Assembly (NCBI GenBank): GCA_934663595.1
Contig: CAKUKM010000011.1
Location: forward strand, 3,816-67,815
Direction: 5' to 3'
DNA from: an uncultured Clostridia bacterium
GTDB lineage: Bacteria > Bacillota > Clostridia > Christensenellales > Aristaeellaceae
DNA length: 64,000 bases
Shown: in pieces, positions 40,082 to 47,830 of the stretch
Position numbering within the stretch: the first letter of the stretch is position 1
Layout: each line of letters opens with the position of its first letter
Position numbers and translations under genes: made by a program
Notes under the pieces: model-generated
The model's database searches: none
What the model saw: the letters and a program-made list of their open reading frames with translations, nothing else
What the model was told of the DNA's origin: nothing

Positions 40082-41116
40082 TTATACCGGCAACAGAACC
40101 GTAAACGCCGTGCCCGCGCCGAGCGTGCTTTCCACCTCGATTTTGCCGCCGCAGAGATCCACAATGCGCTTTACCAGCGACAGCCCCAGGCCGTTGCCCT
40201 CGGTCGCGTGCGCGGAATCGCCCTGATAGAACTTCTCGAAGATGCGCTTTTCGGTTTCGGGCGACATGCCCTCGCCGTGATCGCGAACGATCACCTCGAT
40301 CTGCTTTTCGCGCTTGCGGCACGAGAGCTCCAGCACGCCGCCGACGGGCGAAAACTTGATTCCGTTGTTGATGAGATTTACCCATACGTGGCTCATCATT
40401 TCCTCGTCGCCGGTATAGGTGATTTCGTCCAGATTCAGCGAAAGGTCGATCTCCTTCGCGCTCCATTGCTTTTCCAGCAGCAGAATGCAGTTTCGCAGCT
40501 GTTCGTCCAGCCGGTATTCGGTCTTGTTGGTGATGATCTGCTGGTTTTCCAGCTTGGTCAGCAGCAGAATGTTGCTCGACATGTTCGCCAGCCGCTCGGA
40601 TTCGGTCACGATGATGTGCGCGTATTCGCGGCGCTGTTCCTCGGTCAGATCGTCGCGCTCGAGCTGCTTGGCGAAGCCACGAATCGATACGATCGGCGTT
40701 TTGAATTCGTGCGAGAAGTTGTTGATGAAGTCCTTGCGGAACATTTCAATGCCGCCGAGCTCGCTGGCCATGCCGTTGAAGCTCTGAACCACCTCGCCCA
40801 TCGCACCCGGAATGTCCTCGCCGTCGACGCGCACGGAGAAATCGCCGCGCGAAACCTTGCCCATTGCGTTGATCAGGTCGTTCATGGGCTTCAGCTTCGA
40901 CGAGCCGAGGCGAACCGAGATCATCATCGAAAACAGAATGACCATTAGGATCACCAGCACCGGCATGCCGAAATGGCTCAGCAGGAAGCCTGGAATGAAG
41001 CCGGTCAGAAACAGCAGCAGATACGATCCGCCCGTCAGCAGACCCGACAGCACCAGCACGAACAGCAGATAGGCAATCAGAATTGCGGTCAGCGAATGCT
41101 TGGGCTCGCCCTTCAT
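40082..41116 (-). CDS. Sensor histidine kinase, OmpR-partner class
   Basis: 344 residues. Two membrane spans (about 11-40 and 51-70) with almost no external loop, so it likely senses inside or near the membrane. HAMP domain (about 72-122), dimerisation domain with NNFSHEFKTPI (His136), and HATPase with N-box NLINNGIKFS, G1 RDHGEGMS, F-box FEKFYQGD and G2 GNGLGLSL. Its start overlaps the stop of the response regulator gene (ATGA), so the pair is translated together. The signal is unknown. Confidence 0.93.
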   Translation of the reverse strand: MKGEPKHSLTAILIAYLLFVLVLSGLLTGGSYLLLFLTGFIPGFLLSHFGMPVLVILMVILFSMMISVRLGSSKLKPMNDLINAMGKVSRGDFSVRVDGEDIPGAMGEVVQSFNGMASELGGIEMFRKDFINNFSHEFKTPIVSIRGFAKQLERDDLTEEQRREYAHIIVTESERLANMSSNILLLTKLENQQIITNKTEYRLDEQLRNCILLLEKQWSAKEIDLSLNLDEITYTGDEEMMSHVWVNLINNGIKFSPVGGVLELSCRKREKQIEVIVRDHGEGMSPETEKRIFEKFYQGDSAHATEGNGLGLSLVKRIVDLCGGKIEVESTLGAGTAFTVLLPV

Positions 41117-41787
41117 GCGCGCTTCACCGCCTTGTAGCCCAGCCCGCGCACGGTCACAATGTCGAAATCCGGATTGTTCCGAAAGCGATCGCGCAGGCGA
41201 TTGATGTGCACGTCCACCGTGCGCTCGTCGGTATCGGTGTCCATGTCCCAGATCTCGTCCATCAGCTGGCGGCGCGTGAAGATTTTGTTGGAATAGGAAA
41301 GAAGCTTGAACAGCAGCAGGAATTCCTTCTTCGGCAGCTCCGATACGCCCTCCGCGGTTTTTACCGACAGCGCGTCGTAGTCCAGAACCGTGCCGCCTAC
41401 GGTCAGGCGATGCTCGTTTACGATGCGCGAACGGCGCAGCAGCGCGGTGATGCGCAGGATCATTTCTTCTTCGTCCACGGGCTTGACCATGTAATCGTCG
41501 GTTCCGATAATGAAGCCCTTGCGCTTGTCCGCGGGCTTTTCCTTTGCTGTAACCATCAGTATCGGCAGATCGCAGCCGGACGAGCGCAGCGTTTCGGTAA
41601 ATTCATAGCCGTCCATGCGCGGCATCATTACGTCCAGCACGATCAGATCCACATGCTTATTGTCCAAAACCTCCAACGCCTCAATGCCGTCGGCGGCCAG
41701 CAGCGGCTCATAGCCGTTTTGCTTGAGCACCGCCTCCATCAGCTTGCGCGCGTTCGGATTGTCCTCAACCACCAGAATATGAAACAT
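41113..41787 (-). CDS. Response regulator, OmpR/PhoB family
   Basis: 224 residues: receiver domain (1-118) with VVEDN, phospho-acceptor Asp52 in LIVLDVMMPRMDGYE and Lys in DYMVKPVDEEE; C-terminal winged helix (about 128-224) ending in DIVTVRGLGYKAVK. Encoded just ahead of, and overlapping with, its kinase. GAGGTGAGGACGC precedes the ATG. Minus-strand TATAAT at 41837-41832 is a candidate -10 without a good -35. Targets unknown. Confidence 0.94.
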   Translation of the reverse strand: MFHILVVEDNPNARKLMEAVLKQNGYEPLLAADGIEALEVLDNKHVDLIVLDVMMPRMDGYEFTETLRSSGCDLPILMVTAKEKPADKRKGFIIGTDDYMVKPVDEEEMILRITALLRRSRIVNEHRLTVGGTVLDYDALSVKTAEGVSELPKKEFLLLFKLLSYSNKIFTRRQLMDEIWDMDTDTDERTVDVHINRLRDRFRNNPDFDIVTVRGLGYKAVKRA

Positions 41788-41939
41788 GCGTCCTCACCTC
41801 ATTGACCATTCTGGCACAATTTCATAAACCCATTATAAACCGCGCGGCCTGGCGCGAATCGCAATTTCCCTTTTTCTTTCCATTCGTTCATAATCCGTTG
41901 ATGTTCGCGCGGTACAATGGAAGATGAAAGGAGCTGGAT

Positions 41940-42590
41940 ATGAACAACGAAACGGCGCTGACGCCCATGAGCGGCGATCAGCCTTTTGACAGACGATATC
42001 TCGAGATGGCGCATCTCTATGACGGCGCGATCCGTTCCATACGCACCAAGCTGGAGATCCTCGATCGGGAATTCAGCATTCACTATTCCTCCAACCCGAT
42101 TCACCACATCGACAGCCGCCTCAAGTCCCCGCAGAGCATCGTCGAAAAGCTGCACCGCAAAGGCTTTCCCGTCACGATTGAATCCGCAGAGGAGCATCTG
42201 TTCGACATCGCCGGCGTGCGCATCATCTGCAATTACATCGACGATATCTATCGCCTCGCCGATCTGATTACCCGCCAGCAGGACATCGAGCTGGTCGAAA
42301 AGTGTGATTACATTCGCGATCCGAAGCCCAACGGCTATCGCAGCCTGCATCTCGTCGTGCGCGTGCCGGTGTATCTGTCCGATCATACCGAATCCGTGCC
42401 GGTCGAAATCCAGATTCGCACCATCGCGATGGATTTCTGGGCCAGCCTCGAGCATCAGCTTCGATATAAAAACGACGTCGAGGCCACTACCGCGCTCAAA
42501 TACCGCCTGAAGCTCTGCGCCGAACGCAGCGCCGAGCTCGACAGCGAAATGCAGAGCATCTATCGCGAAATGCGCATGCTCTCCCGGTGA
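41940..42590 (+). CDS. relQ: Small alarmone synthetase, RelQ/YjbM type
   Basis: Makes (p)ppGpp from ATP and GDP/GTP without a hydrolase domain; 216 residues, the usual size for RelQ. The synthetase core is DIAGVRIICNYIDDIYRLAD, then DYIRDPKPNGYRSLHLVV (the G-loop Tyr stacks the substrate) and VEIQIRTIAMDFWASLEHQL. C-terminal helices support tetramer formation in relatives. AAAGGAGCTGGAT precedes the ATG; TACAAT (41913-41918) is a weak candidate -10. Stands alone, divergent from the two-component pair. Confidence 0.9.
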   Translation: MNNETALTPMSGDQPFDRRYLEMAHLYDGAIRSIRTKLEILDREFSIHYSSNPIHHIDSRLKSPQSIVEKLHRKGFPVTIESAEEHLFDIAGVRIICNYIDDIYRLADLITRQQDIELVEKCDYIRDPKPNGYRSLHLVVRVPVYLSDHTESVPVEIQIRTIAMDFWASLEHQLRYKNDVEATTALKYRLKLCAERSAELDSEMQSIYREMRMLSR

Positions 42591-42595
42591 TCAAA

Positions 42596-42640
42596 ACCGA
42601 CCGAAATGCTGTGCATAACAGACTGCGGTCGGTGATTTTA
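42596..42640 (+). terminator. Terminator after relQ
   Basis: ACCGACCG (42596-42603) pairs with CGGTCGGT (42626-42633), then GATTTTATT. Confidence 0.75.
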
Positions 42641-42671
42641 TTGTTTAAGCCGACTGCGGTCTGCGGAAAAA

Positions 42672-43370
42672 CTATTTCTTTTGTCCGTAATAGGCGTTCG
42701 GGCCGTGCTTGCGCATGAAGTGCTTATCCTGAACGTATTGCGGCGCGGGCTCGACATTCGGCGCGATTTGCAGCGTGTAAAGCGCCATTTTCGCAACTTC
42801 TTCCAGCACCACCGCATGATAAACGGCCTCGGCGGCGTTCTTTCCCCAGGTGAACGGCCCGTGATTGCGGCAGATGACGCCGGGCACATGCTTCGGATTC
42901 AGCCCGCGCGAATCAAACGTCTCGCAAATAACGCGGCCGGTGTTGCGCTCGTAGGCTTCCTCCACCTCTTCGGGCGTGAGCGAGCGCGTGCAGGGAACGG
43001 AGCCATAAAAATAATCGGCATGCGTGGTTCCGTAGCAGGGAATATCGCGCCCGGCCTGCGCCCAGGCCACCGCGTGCGCGCTGTGCGTGTGCACAATGCC
43101 GCCGATCGATGGATAGGCGCGGTACAATTCGATGTGCGTGTCCGTGTCCGAGGATGGATTCAGATCGCCCTCGACGCGCTTTCCGTTCAGATCCACTGCG
43201 ACCATCATCTCGGCCGTGAGCGATTCATAATCCACGCCCGAGGGCTTGATGACCACAATTCCGCTTTCCCGGTCGATTCCGCTGACGTTGCCCCACGTAA
43301 AGGTCACCAGTCCGTGGCGCGGAAGCGCCATATTCGCCTCATAAACCGCCTGTTTCAGTGCTTCCAGCAT
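42672..43370 (-). CDS. araD: L-ribulose-5-phosphate 4-epimerase
   Basis: Zinc aldolase-like class II enzyme that turns L-ribulose 5-phosphate into D-xylulose 5-phosphate for the pentose phosphate pathway. 232 residues, normal. Zn ligands: His-x-His in VHTHSAHAVAW (about 95-97) and a later His in NHGPFTWGK; the N-terminus has FTWGNVSGIDRESG and IKPSGVDYE. Relatives UlaF/SgbE act on the same compound from ascorbate catabolism, so the pathway context is not fixed; no araA or araB is nearby. AGAGAGGAAGAGAAAT precedes the ATG. Monocistronic. Confidence 0.93.
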   Translation of the reverse strand: MLEALKQAVYEANMALPRHGLVTFTWGNVSGIDRESGIVVIKPSGVDYESLTAEMMVAVDLNGKRVEGDLNPSSDTDTHIELYRAYPSIGGIVHTHSAHAVAWAQAGRDIPCYGTTHADYFYGSVPCTRSLTPEEVEEAYERNTGRVICETFDSRGLNPKHVPGVICRNHGPFTWGKNAAEAVYHAVVLEEVAKMALYTLQIAPNVEPAPQYVQDKHFMRKHGPNAYYGQKK

Positions 43371-43407
43371 ATTTCTCTTCCTCTCTTATGGTGAAATGGC
43401 CATCCCT

Positions 43408-43436
43408 ATTATATCGGTTTCGGGCGGCAGGGTCAA
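43408..43436 (-). promoter_or_regulatory. Promoter of araD
   Basis: Minus strand: TTGACC (43436-43431), 17-bp spacer, TATAAT (43413-43408). Confidence 0.85.
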
Positions 43437-43447
43437 GCATTCTTTAC

Positions 43448-43476
43448 TTGACAATCGTCCGAAATCATACTATAAT
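43448..43476 (+). promoter_or_regulatory. Perfect consensus promoter of the marR-MATE operon
   Basis: TTGACA (43448-43453), 17-bp spacer, TATAAT (43471-43476): both hexamers are exact consensus. Such a strong promoter in front of a repressor gene suggests autorepression. It is divergent from the araD promoter, 11 bases away. Confidence 0.92.
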
Positions 43477-43505
43477 GTCATCTTGTGAAAGTGAGGAATG
43501 GCAAT

Positions 43506-43946
43506 ATGCACGAGGCGATATCCGTGGCGATGCGGCGCTACAACCACCTGATTGAGGAAATTGAGGGCGTTTACCATGAAATGATGCTGCGCCTTGGCGT
43601 TTCGGGGGGCGAAATGATGGTGCTGTACGCGATATGGGAAGAGGGCGACCGGCGCGCGCTGAGCGAAATTGTGCGCGTAACCGGCGCGAGCAAGCAGACG
43701 ATTCATTCCGGCGTGCGCAAATTGGAAGCGCGCGGCGCGGCGATCCTGAAAGCGACGGACGGCAAGCGCAAGGAGGTTTGCCTGACGGAGGCAGGGCGCG
43801 CGCTCGCGGAGCGCACGGCGGGGCGCGTGATGCGCGCGGAGAACGAGGTGTTTGAATCGTGGAGCGCGGAGGACGTGGAGAAATACCTCGCGCTTACGGA
43901 GCGGTTTAAAACGGAATTGCGCAGGAAGGGCAGGGAGATGGAATGA
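43506..43946 (+). CDS. MarR family regulator of the adjacent efflux pump
   Basis: 146-residue winged-helix regulator. The recognition segment is LSEIVRVTGASKQTIHSGVRKLEARG, the wing follows with TDGKRKEVCLTEAGRAL. ATG 43506 is preferred to GTG 43485, which would lie within two or three bases of the transcription start. Its stop overlaps the MATE pump start (ATGA), a classic repressor-pump pair; release by the pump's substrate is the likely mode. Confidence 0.9.
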   Translation: MHEAISVAMRRYNHLIEEIEGVYHEMMLRLGVSGGEMMVLYAIWEEGDRRALSEIVRVTGASKQTIHSGVRKLEARGAAILKATDGKRKEVCLTEAGRALAERTAGRVMRAENEVFESWSAEDVEKYLALTERFKTELRRKGREME

Positions 43947-45271
43947 CGATACGGCTTTCGGATCATTTTGATGTAAAAAGACTGCTGCGCTACACGGCGC
44001 CTTCGATCATCATGATGATTTTTACATCGATTTACGGCGTGGTGGACGGCTATTTCGTTTCGAATTTCGCGGGCAAAACGCCGTTTGCGGCGGTGAATCT
44101 GATCATGCCGCTTCTGATGATTCTGGGCTGCGTGGGATTCATGTTCGGCACCGGCGGCGGTGCGCTGATTGCGAAGACGATGGGCGAGGGCAAGGACCAC
44201 CGCGCGAACGAGATTTTTACGATGGTGATCATCGTTTCGGTGGCGCTGGGCACGCTGCTGGGTGCGATCGGCTTTGCGTTTCTGCGGCCGATCGCCCGGA
44301 AAATGGGCGCGGAGGGCGAACTGCTGGAGCAGTGCGTGCTCTATGCGCGCATCATTTTGATTGCGCAGCCGTTTTATGTGCTGCAGTTTGAATTTCAGTG
44401 CCTGTTCGCGACGGCGGAAAAGCCGCGGCTGGGATTGTACGTCACGGTTGCGGCGGGCTGCACGAATATGGTGCTCGACGCGCTGTTCGTGGGCGCGTTT
44501 CGATGGGGAATCGCCGGTGCGGCGGCGGCGACCGCGCTGAGCCAGATGGTCGGCGGCCTGTTTCCGCTGATCTATTTTGCGCGCGAAAACGACAGCCGCC
44601 TGCGGCTCGTGCGCACGAAGCTCGACCTGGGCGCGATCGGCAAGGTCTGTACAAACGGCTCGTCGGAATTCATGAGCAATATATCGATGTCGCTGGTCAG
44701 CATGCTGTATAATATTCAGCTGATCAAATACGCCGGGCAGGACGGCATTGCGGCCTACGGCGTGCTGATGTACGTCAGCATGATCTTCCAGGCGATCTTC
44801 ATCGGCTATGCGGTTGGCGTTGCGCCGGTGGTCGGCTATCATTTCGGCGCGAAAAACGCGGGCGAGCTGAACGGTCTGCTGAAACGGAGTCTTATGATGA
44901 TCGCCGTGTGCGCGGCGGCGATGTTTGCGGCGGGAGAATGCCTGTCCGCGCCGCTTTCGAGGATGTTCGTCGGCTATGACCCGGGACTGTTTGCGATGAC
45001 GAAGCACGCGTTTGCGATCTTCTCGTTCTCGTTCCTGTTTTCGGGCTTCTCGATCTTCGGCTCCTCGTTTTTTACCGCGCTGAACGACGGGCTGACCTCC
45101 GCGCTGATATCGTTTTTGCGCACGCTGGTGTTCCAGGTCGCCGCGGTGTTGCTGCTGCCGCTGATCTGGCAGCTCGACGGCATATGGCTGTCGATCGTGG
45201 GCGCGGAGGTGATGGCGCTGATCGTTACGGCGCTGTTCCTGCTTCAAAAGCGAAAGCGCTACGGCTATTGA
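43943..45271 (+). CDS. MATE family efflux transporter
   Basis: Cation-coupled multidrug exporter, 442 residues, 12 spans in two six-span halves. Typical segments: SIIMMIFTSIYGVVDGYFVS in span 1, FGTGGGALIAKTMGEGK in the first half and VGVAPVVGYHFGAKNAGELN in the second. Translationally coupled to the MarR gene upstream and driven by a consensus promoter. The substrate spectrum is unknown. Confidence 0.93.
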   Translation: MTIRLSDHFDVKRLLRYTAPSIIMMIFTSIYGVVDGYFVSNFAGKTPFAAVNLIMPLLMILGCVGFMFGTGGGALIAKTMGEGKDHRANEIFTMVIIVSVALGTLLGAIGFAFLRPIARKMGAEGELLEQCVLYARIILIAQPFYVLQFEFQCLFATAEKPRLGLYVTVAAGCTNMVLDALFVGAFRWGIAGAAAATALSQMVGGLFPLIYFARENDSRLRLVRTKLDLGAIGKVCTNGSSEFMSNISMSLVSMLYNIQLIKYAGQDGIAAYGVLMYVSMIFQAIFIGYAVGVAPVVGYHFGAKNAGELNGLLKRSLMMIAVCAAAMFAAGECLSAPLSRMFVGYDPGLFAMTKHAFAIFSFSFLFSGFSIFGSSFFTALNDGLTSALISFLRTLVFQVAAVLLLPLIWQLDGIWLSIVGAEVMALIVTALFLLQKRKRYGY

Positions 45272-45273
45272 GC

Positions 45274-45312
45274 AAAAAAAGGGCCGCTTCGAACAAGGCG
45301 AAGCGGCCCTCG
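45274..45312. terminator. Terminator between convergent MATE and MFS genes
   Basis: GGGCCGCTTCG (45281-45291) pairs with CGAAGCGGCCC (45299-45309). The seven-A run at 45274-45280 gives a clean T-tract for the minus-strand MFS gene. Confidence 0.88.
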
Positions 45313-45314
45313 AT

Positions 45315-46487
45315 TTATGCCTTTTCCCGGCCCAGCAGCAATAGCCCGACGATCAATACGATGGGGAAGATGCCACTGGACAGAATGCCGATGCGCAGGC
45401 TGTCGTTCGCCATTCCGGCGACCATTCCGGCCAGAGTCGGCCCCGACGCGCAGCCCAGATCGCCCGCGAGCGCGAGCAGCGCGAACATCGCCGTGCCGCC
45501 GTTTCGGATTTCCGCCGCCGCGATGCTGAACGTGCCCGGCCACATGATGCCCACCGCGAAGCCGCACAGCGCCATGCCGAGCAGTCCGGCCACCGGATTT
45601 GGAATCAGCCCGACCATCAGATATGCAATTGCGCAAAGCGCGCCGCAGAACAGCATCATCGTGCGCAGCCGGAACCGGTGCAGCAGGCGGCCGTAAATCG
45701 CGCGCGACGTGCCCATCATCAGCGCAAAGATCGTCGGCCCCGCGAGATCGCCCATCATCTTGGAAATGCCCAGACCCTTTTCGGCAAACGACGAAGCCCA
45801 TTCGCTCACACTCTGTTCGGACGCGCCGGCGCAGATCATCAGCATCGCCAGCAGCCAGAACGTGCGCGAGGAGAGCAGCGCGCGCGGCTTTAAGCCCTCT
45901 TCGCCCTCGGCAATCAGCGGCGCGATCGGCGTTTTCAGGAATACAATGCCGTTTGCAATCGGCAGAATCGCCCACAGCGGCGCGAGAATCTGCCAGCTCG
46001 CCGTGCCGAACGCCTTTAAAAACAGTGTGGAAAGCACGATGACCGCCGCGCTGCCCCAGCAGTAAAACGAATGCAGAATACTCATCGTGCGCGCCTTGTT
46101 TTCTGTCGGACACGCCTCGACCATCGGGCTGATGATGACCTCGAGCAGGCCGCCGCCCACGGCATAGAAGCACACCGCGCAGAGCAGGCCGACATAGGGA
46201 TCCGGCAAAACGCGCGGCAGCACCGAAAGCATGATCAGGCCGAACGCCGAAAAGAAATGCGCCAGCAGCGCGGAGGCGCGATAGCCGATGCGATCGATGA
46301 AATAGACCGACGCGCAGTCGATGGTCAGTTGCAGGCAGAAATTGATCGTAATCAGCAGCGTGATCTTCGAAAGCGGAATGCCGTACTGAGATTGAAAGGT
46401 CAGAAACAGCAGCGGCGCGAGGTTGTTGATAACGGCCTGCACGATGTAGCCGACGAAGCATGCGCGCACGGTGCGCCTGTAATTCAA
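45315..46487 (-). CDS. MFS transporter
   Basis: 390 residues, 12 spans, major facilitator fold similar to sugar or FucP/YfkF-like carriers. The first span begins FVGYIVQAVINNLAPLLFL; the middle loop carries TPIAPLIAEGEEGLKPRALL between the two halves. It appears to start at TTG 46487, because AGGAGTGG is nine bases upstream and no ATG is at a better distance. Own promoter. Substrate unknown. Confidence 0.82.
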   Translation of the reverse strand: MNYRRTVRACFVGYIVQAVINNLAPLLFLTFQSQYGIPLSKITLLITINFCLQLTIDCASVYFIDRIGYRASALLAHFFSAFGLIMLSVLPRVLPDPYVGLLCAVCFYAVGGGLLEVIISPMVEACPTENKARTMSILHSFYCWGSAAVIVLSTLFLKAFGTASWQILAPLWAILPIANGIVFLKTPIAPLIAEGEEGLKPRALLSSRTFWLLAMLMICAGASEQSVSEWASSFAEKGLGISKMMGDLAGPTIFALMMGTSRAIYGRLLHRFRLRTMMLFCGALCAIAYLMVGLIPNPVAGLLGMALCGFAVGIMWPGTFSIAAAEIRNGGTAMFALLALAGDLGCASGPTLAGMVAGMANDSLRIGILSSGIFPIVLIVGLLLLGREKA

Positions 46488-46521
46488 AGTAATCCACTCC
46501 TGTTCAAGCGTTCTCCGGAAC

Positions 46522-46551
46522 AGTTTAGCGCTCCGGAGCGGCGCTTGTCAA
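46522..46551 (-). promoter_or_regulatory. Promoter of the MFS gene
   Basis: Minus strand: TTGACA (46551-46546), 18-bp spacer, TAAACT (46527-46522). A CGCTCCGGAGCG palindrome (46529-46540) fills the spacer and may be an operator. Confidence 0.72.
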
Positions 46552-46571
46552 GTTAATTATGCATAGGCGGC

Positions 46572-46599
46572 ACGCGGCCTGGGCGCGCGGCATAGTATG
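46572..46599 (+). promoter_or_regulatory. Possible sigma-K type promoter of the collagen-like gene
   Basis: AC (46572-46573), 17-bp spacer, CATAGTATG (46591-46599). The Bacillus sigma-K pattern is AC, 16-17 bp, CATA-NNN-TA; the last base is G instead of A. No vegetative promoter is visible here. Confidence 0.35.
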
Positions 46600-46639
46600 C
46601 GCCGGGCAATGGCCCAAGCTTGAATGAGGAAGTGGGAAA

Positions 46640-47743
46640 ATGAACGAGATTTATGGCCGAACATGGACGCGCGCCCGCGTGACGGACCCGAGATATCTCC
46701 CGCCGAACGATGTGATCCGGCCGCGCTTTGCCAGAAGGAACTTCGAATGGAATGAATCCGCCCGCGCGAATGCCGAAAGGCCGTATTGCCCGCCCCAACC
46801 CGGTAGCCGCCCCGTAGGCCCGACCGGCCCCACTGGCCCAACCGGCCCGACTGGCCCAACGGGTCCCACAGGTCCGACAGGCCCCGCCGGAAGCGGCGCA
46901 GGATCAACCGGCCCGACCGGTGCGACAGGACCGACTGGGGCGACCGGGGCAACGGGAGCGACCGGGCCGACCGGAGCGATCGGCCCGACAGGAGCGACCG
47001 GGCCGACAGGTGCAACAGGGCCGACCGGAGCAGCGGGTGAAATTGGTCTTACGGGTGCGACTGGCCCGACCGGCGAAACCGGCCCGACGGGGCCGACTGG
47101 AGCAACGGGTGCAACCGGGCCGGCCGGAGCAGCGGGGTCGACTGGGGCGACAGGGCCGACCGGAGCAACCGGCCCGACCGGAGCGACCGGGCCGACAGGA
47201 GCGACCGGGCCGACAGGTGCAACAGGGCCGACCGGAGCAGCGGGTGAAATTGGTCTTACGGGTGCGACTGGCCCCACTGGCGCAATCGGCGAAACTGGCC
47301 CGACTGGCCCGACCGGTGCAACCGGCCCGACCGGCGCAACAGGAGAAACCGGTGCAACGGGCCCGACTGGCGCAACAGGCGCAACTGGCGAAACCGGCCC
47401 GACCGGAGCGACTGGGGAAACGGGAGCGACCGGCCCAACCGGCGCAACTGGTGCAACCGGCCTGACAGGCCCGACTGGTGCCACCGGTGAAACCGGCGCA
47501 ACCGGCCCGACTGGCGCAACAGGCGAAACCGGCCCCACCGGCCCGACCGGCCCTACTGGTTTGGTGGGCAGCGACGGGCCTGTGGGCGCTACCGGGCCTA
47601 CTGGACCTACCGGGCCTACGGGGCCGGCCGGCAGCGTCGCGGCGGCCGCAGCGGTTGCGGATGCTACGGGCACGGAGGATATCGTGGCGCGCTTTAATAC
47701 TCTGCTCGCGAACCTGCGTGCGGCTGGAATTCTTGCAACGTAA
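46640..47743 (+). CDS. Collagen-like Gly-X-Thr repeat protein, probable spore-surface (BclA-like) protein
   Basis: 367 residues. A non-repetitive N-terminus (1-58, no signal peptide) is followed by some 90 uninterrupted-looking Gly-X-Y triplets (about 59-330), mostly GPT, GAT, GET, and a short C-terminal domain ending FNTLLANLRAAGILAT. Gly-Pro-Thr repeats form collagen triple helices, and the threonines are glycosylated in Bacillus BclA, an exosporium filament. The C-terminal segment resembles that of clostridial collagen-like spore proteins. The repeat contains an exact 83-base duplication. GAATGAGGAAGTGGG precedes the ATG. Location on the spore is inferred. Confidence 0.85.
   Translation: MNEIYGRTWTRARVTDPRYLPPNDVIRPRFARRNFEWNESARANAERPYCPPQPGSRPVGPTGPTGPTGPTGPTGPTGPTGPAGSGAGSTGPTGATGPTGATGATGATGPTGAIGPTGATGPTGATGPTGAAGEIGLTGATGPTGETGPTGPTGATGATGPAGAAGSTGATGPTGATGPTGATGPTGATGPTGATGPTGAAGEIGLTGATGPTGAIGETGPTGPTGATGPTGATGETGATGPTGATGATGETGPTGATGETGATGPTGATGATGLTGPTGATGETGATGPTGATGETGPTGPTGPTGLVGSDGPVGATGPTGPTGPTGPAGSVAAAAAVADATGTEDIVARFNTLLANLRAAGILAT
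46985..47274 (+). repeat. 83-bp exact direct repeat inside the collagen-like gene
   Basis: 46985-47067 and 47192-47274 are identical, offset 207 bp (23 triplets). Both encode the same stretch including the rare GEIGLTGATGP block. The whole 46.81-47.63 kb stretch is also a degenerate 9-bp repeat. Confidence 0.88.
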
Positions 47744-47750
47744 CAGACTG

Positions 47751-47815
47751 CGATTGCCGAAGTGAATTCGGCGATCGCCTCGTCCGGCGCAGCTCCGGTG
47801 CTGCGCCGGACGACG
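47751..47815 (+). terminator. Two stacked hairpins after the collagen-like gene
   Basis: CGATTGCCGAA (47751-47761) with TTCGGCGATCG (47767-47777, one G-U pair), then TCGTCCGGCGCAGC (47780-47793) with GCTGCGCCGGACGA (47800-47813). No T-tract follows either. They may slow transcription into the glycosyltransferase or protect the collagen mRNA end. Confidence 0.6.
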
Positions 47816-47830
47816 ATTGGAGGGAAAGCG

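Noticed and set aside
46808..47630. Regular short repeats that could be taken for a CRISPR array
   Set aside because: The period is 9 bp and codes for Gly-X-Y triplets in one frame; there are no unique spacers and no cas genes.
46651..47673. Long open frame opposite the collagen-like gene, made of Pro-Val-Gly-type repeats
   Set aside because: It is the antisense image of the Gly-X-Thr repeat; no ribosome site or promoter, and the plus-strand frame has proper non-repeat ends.
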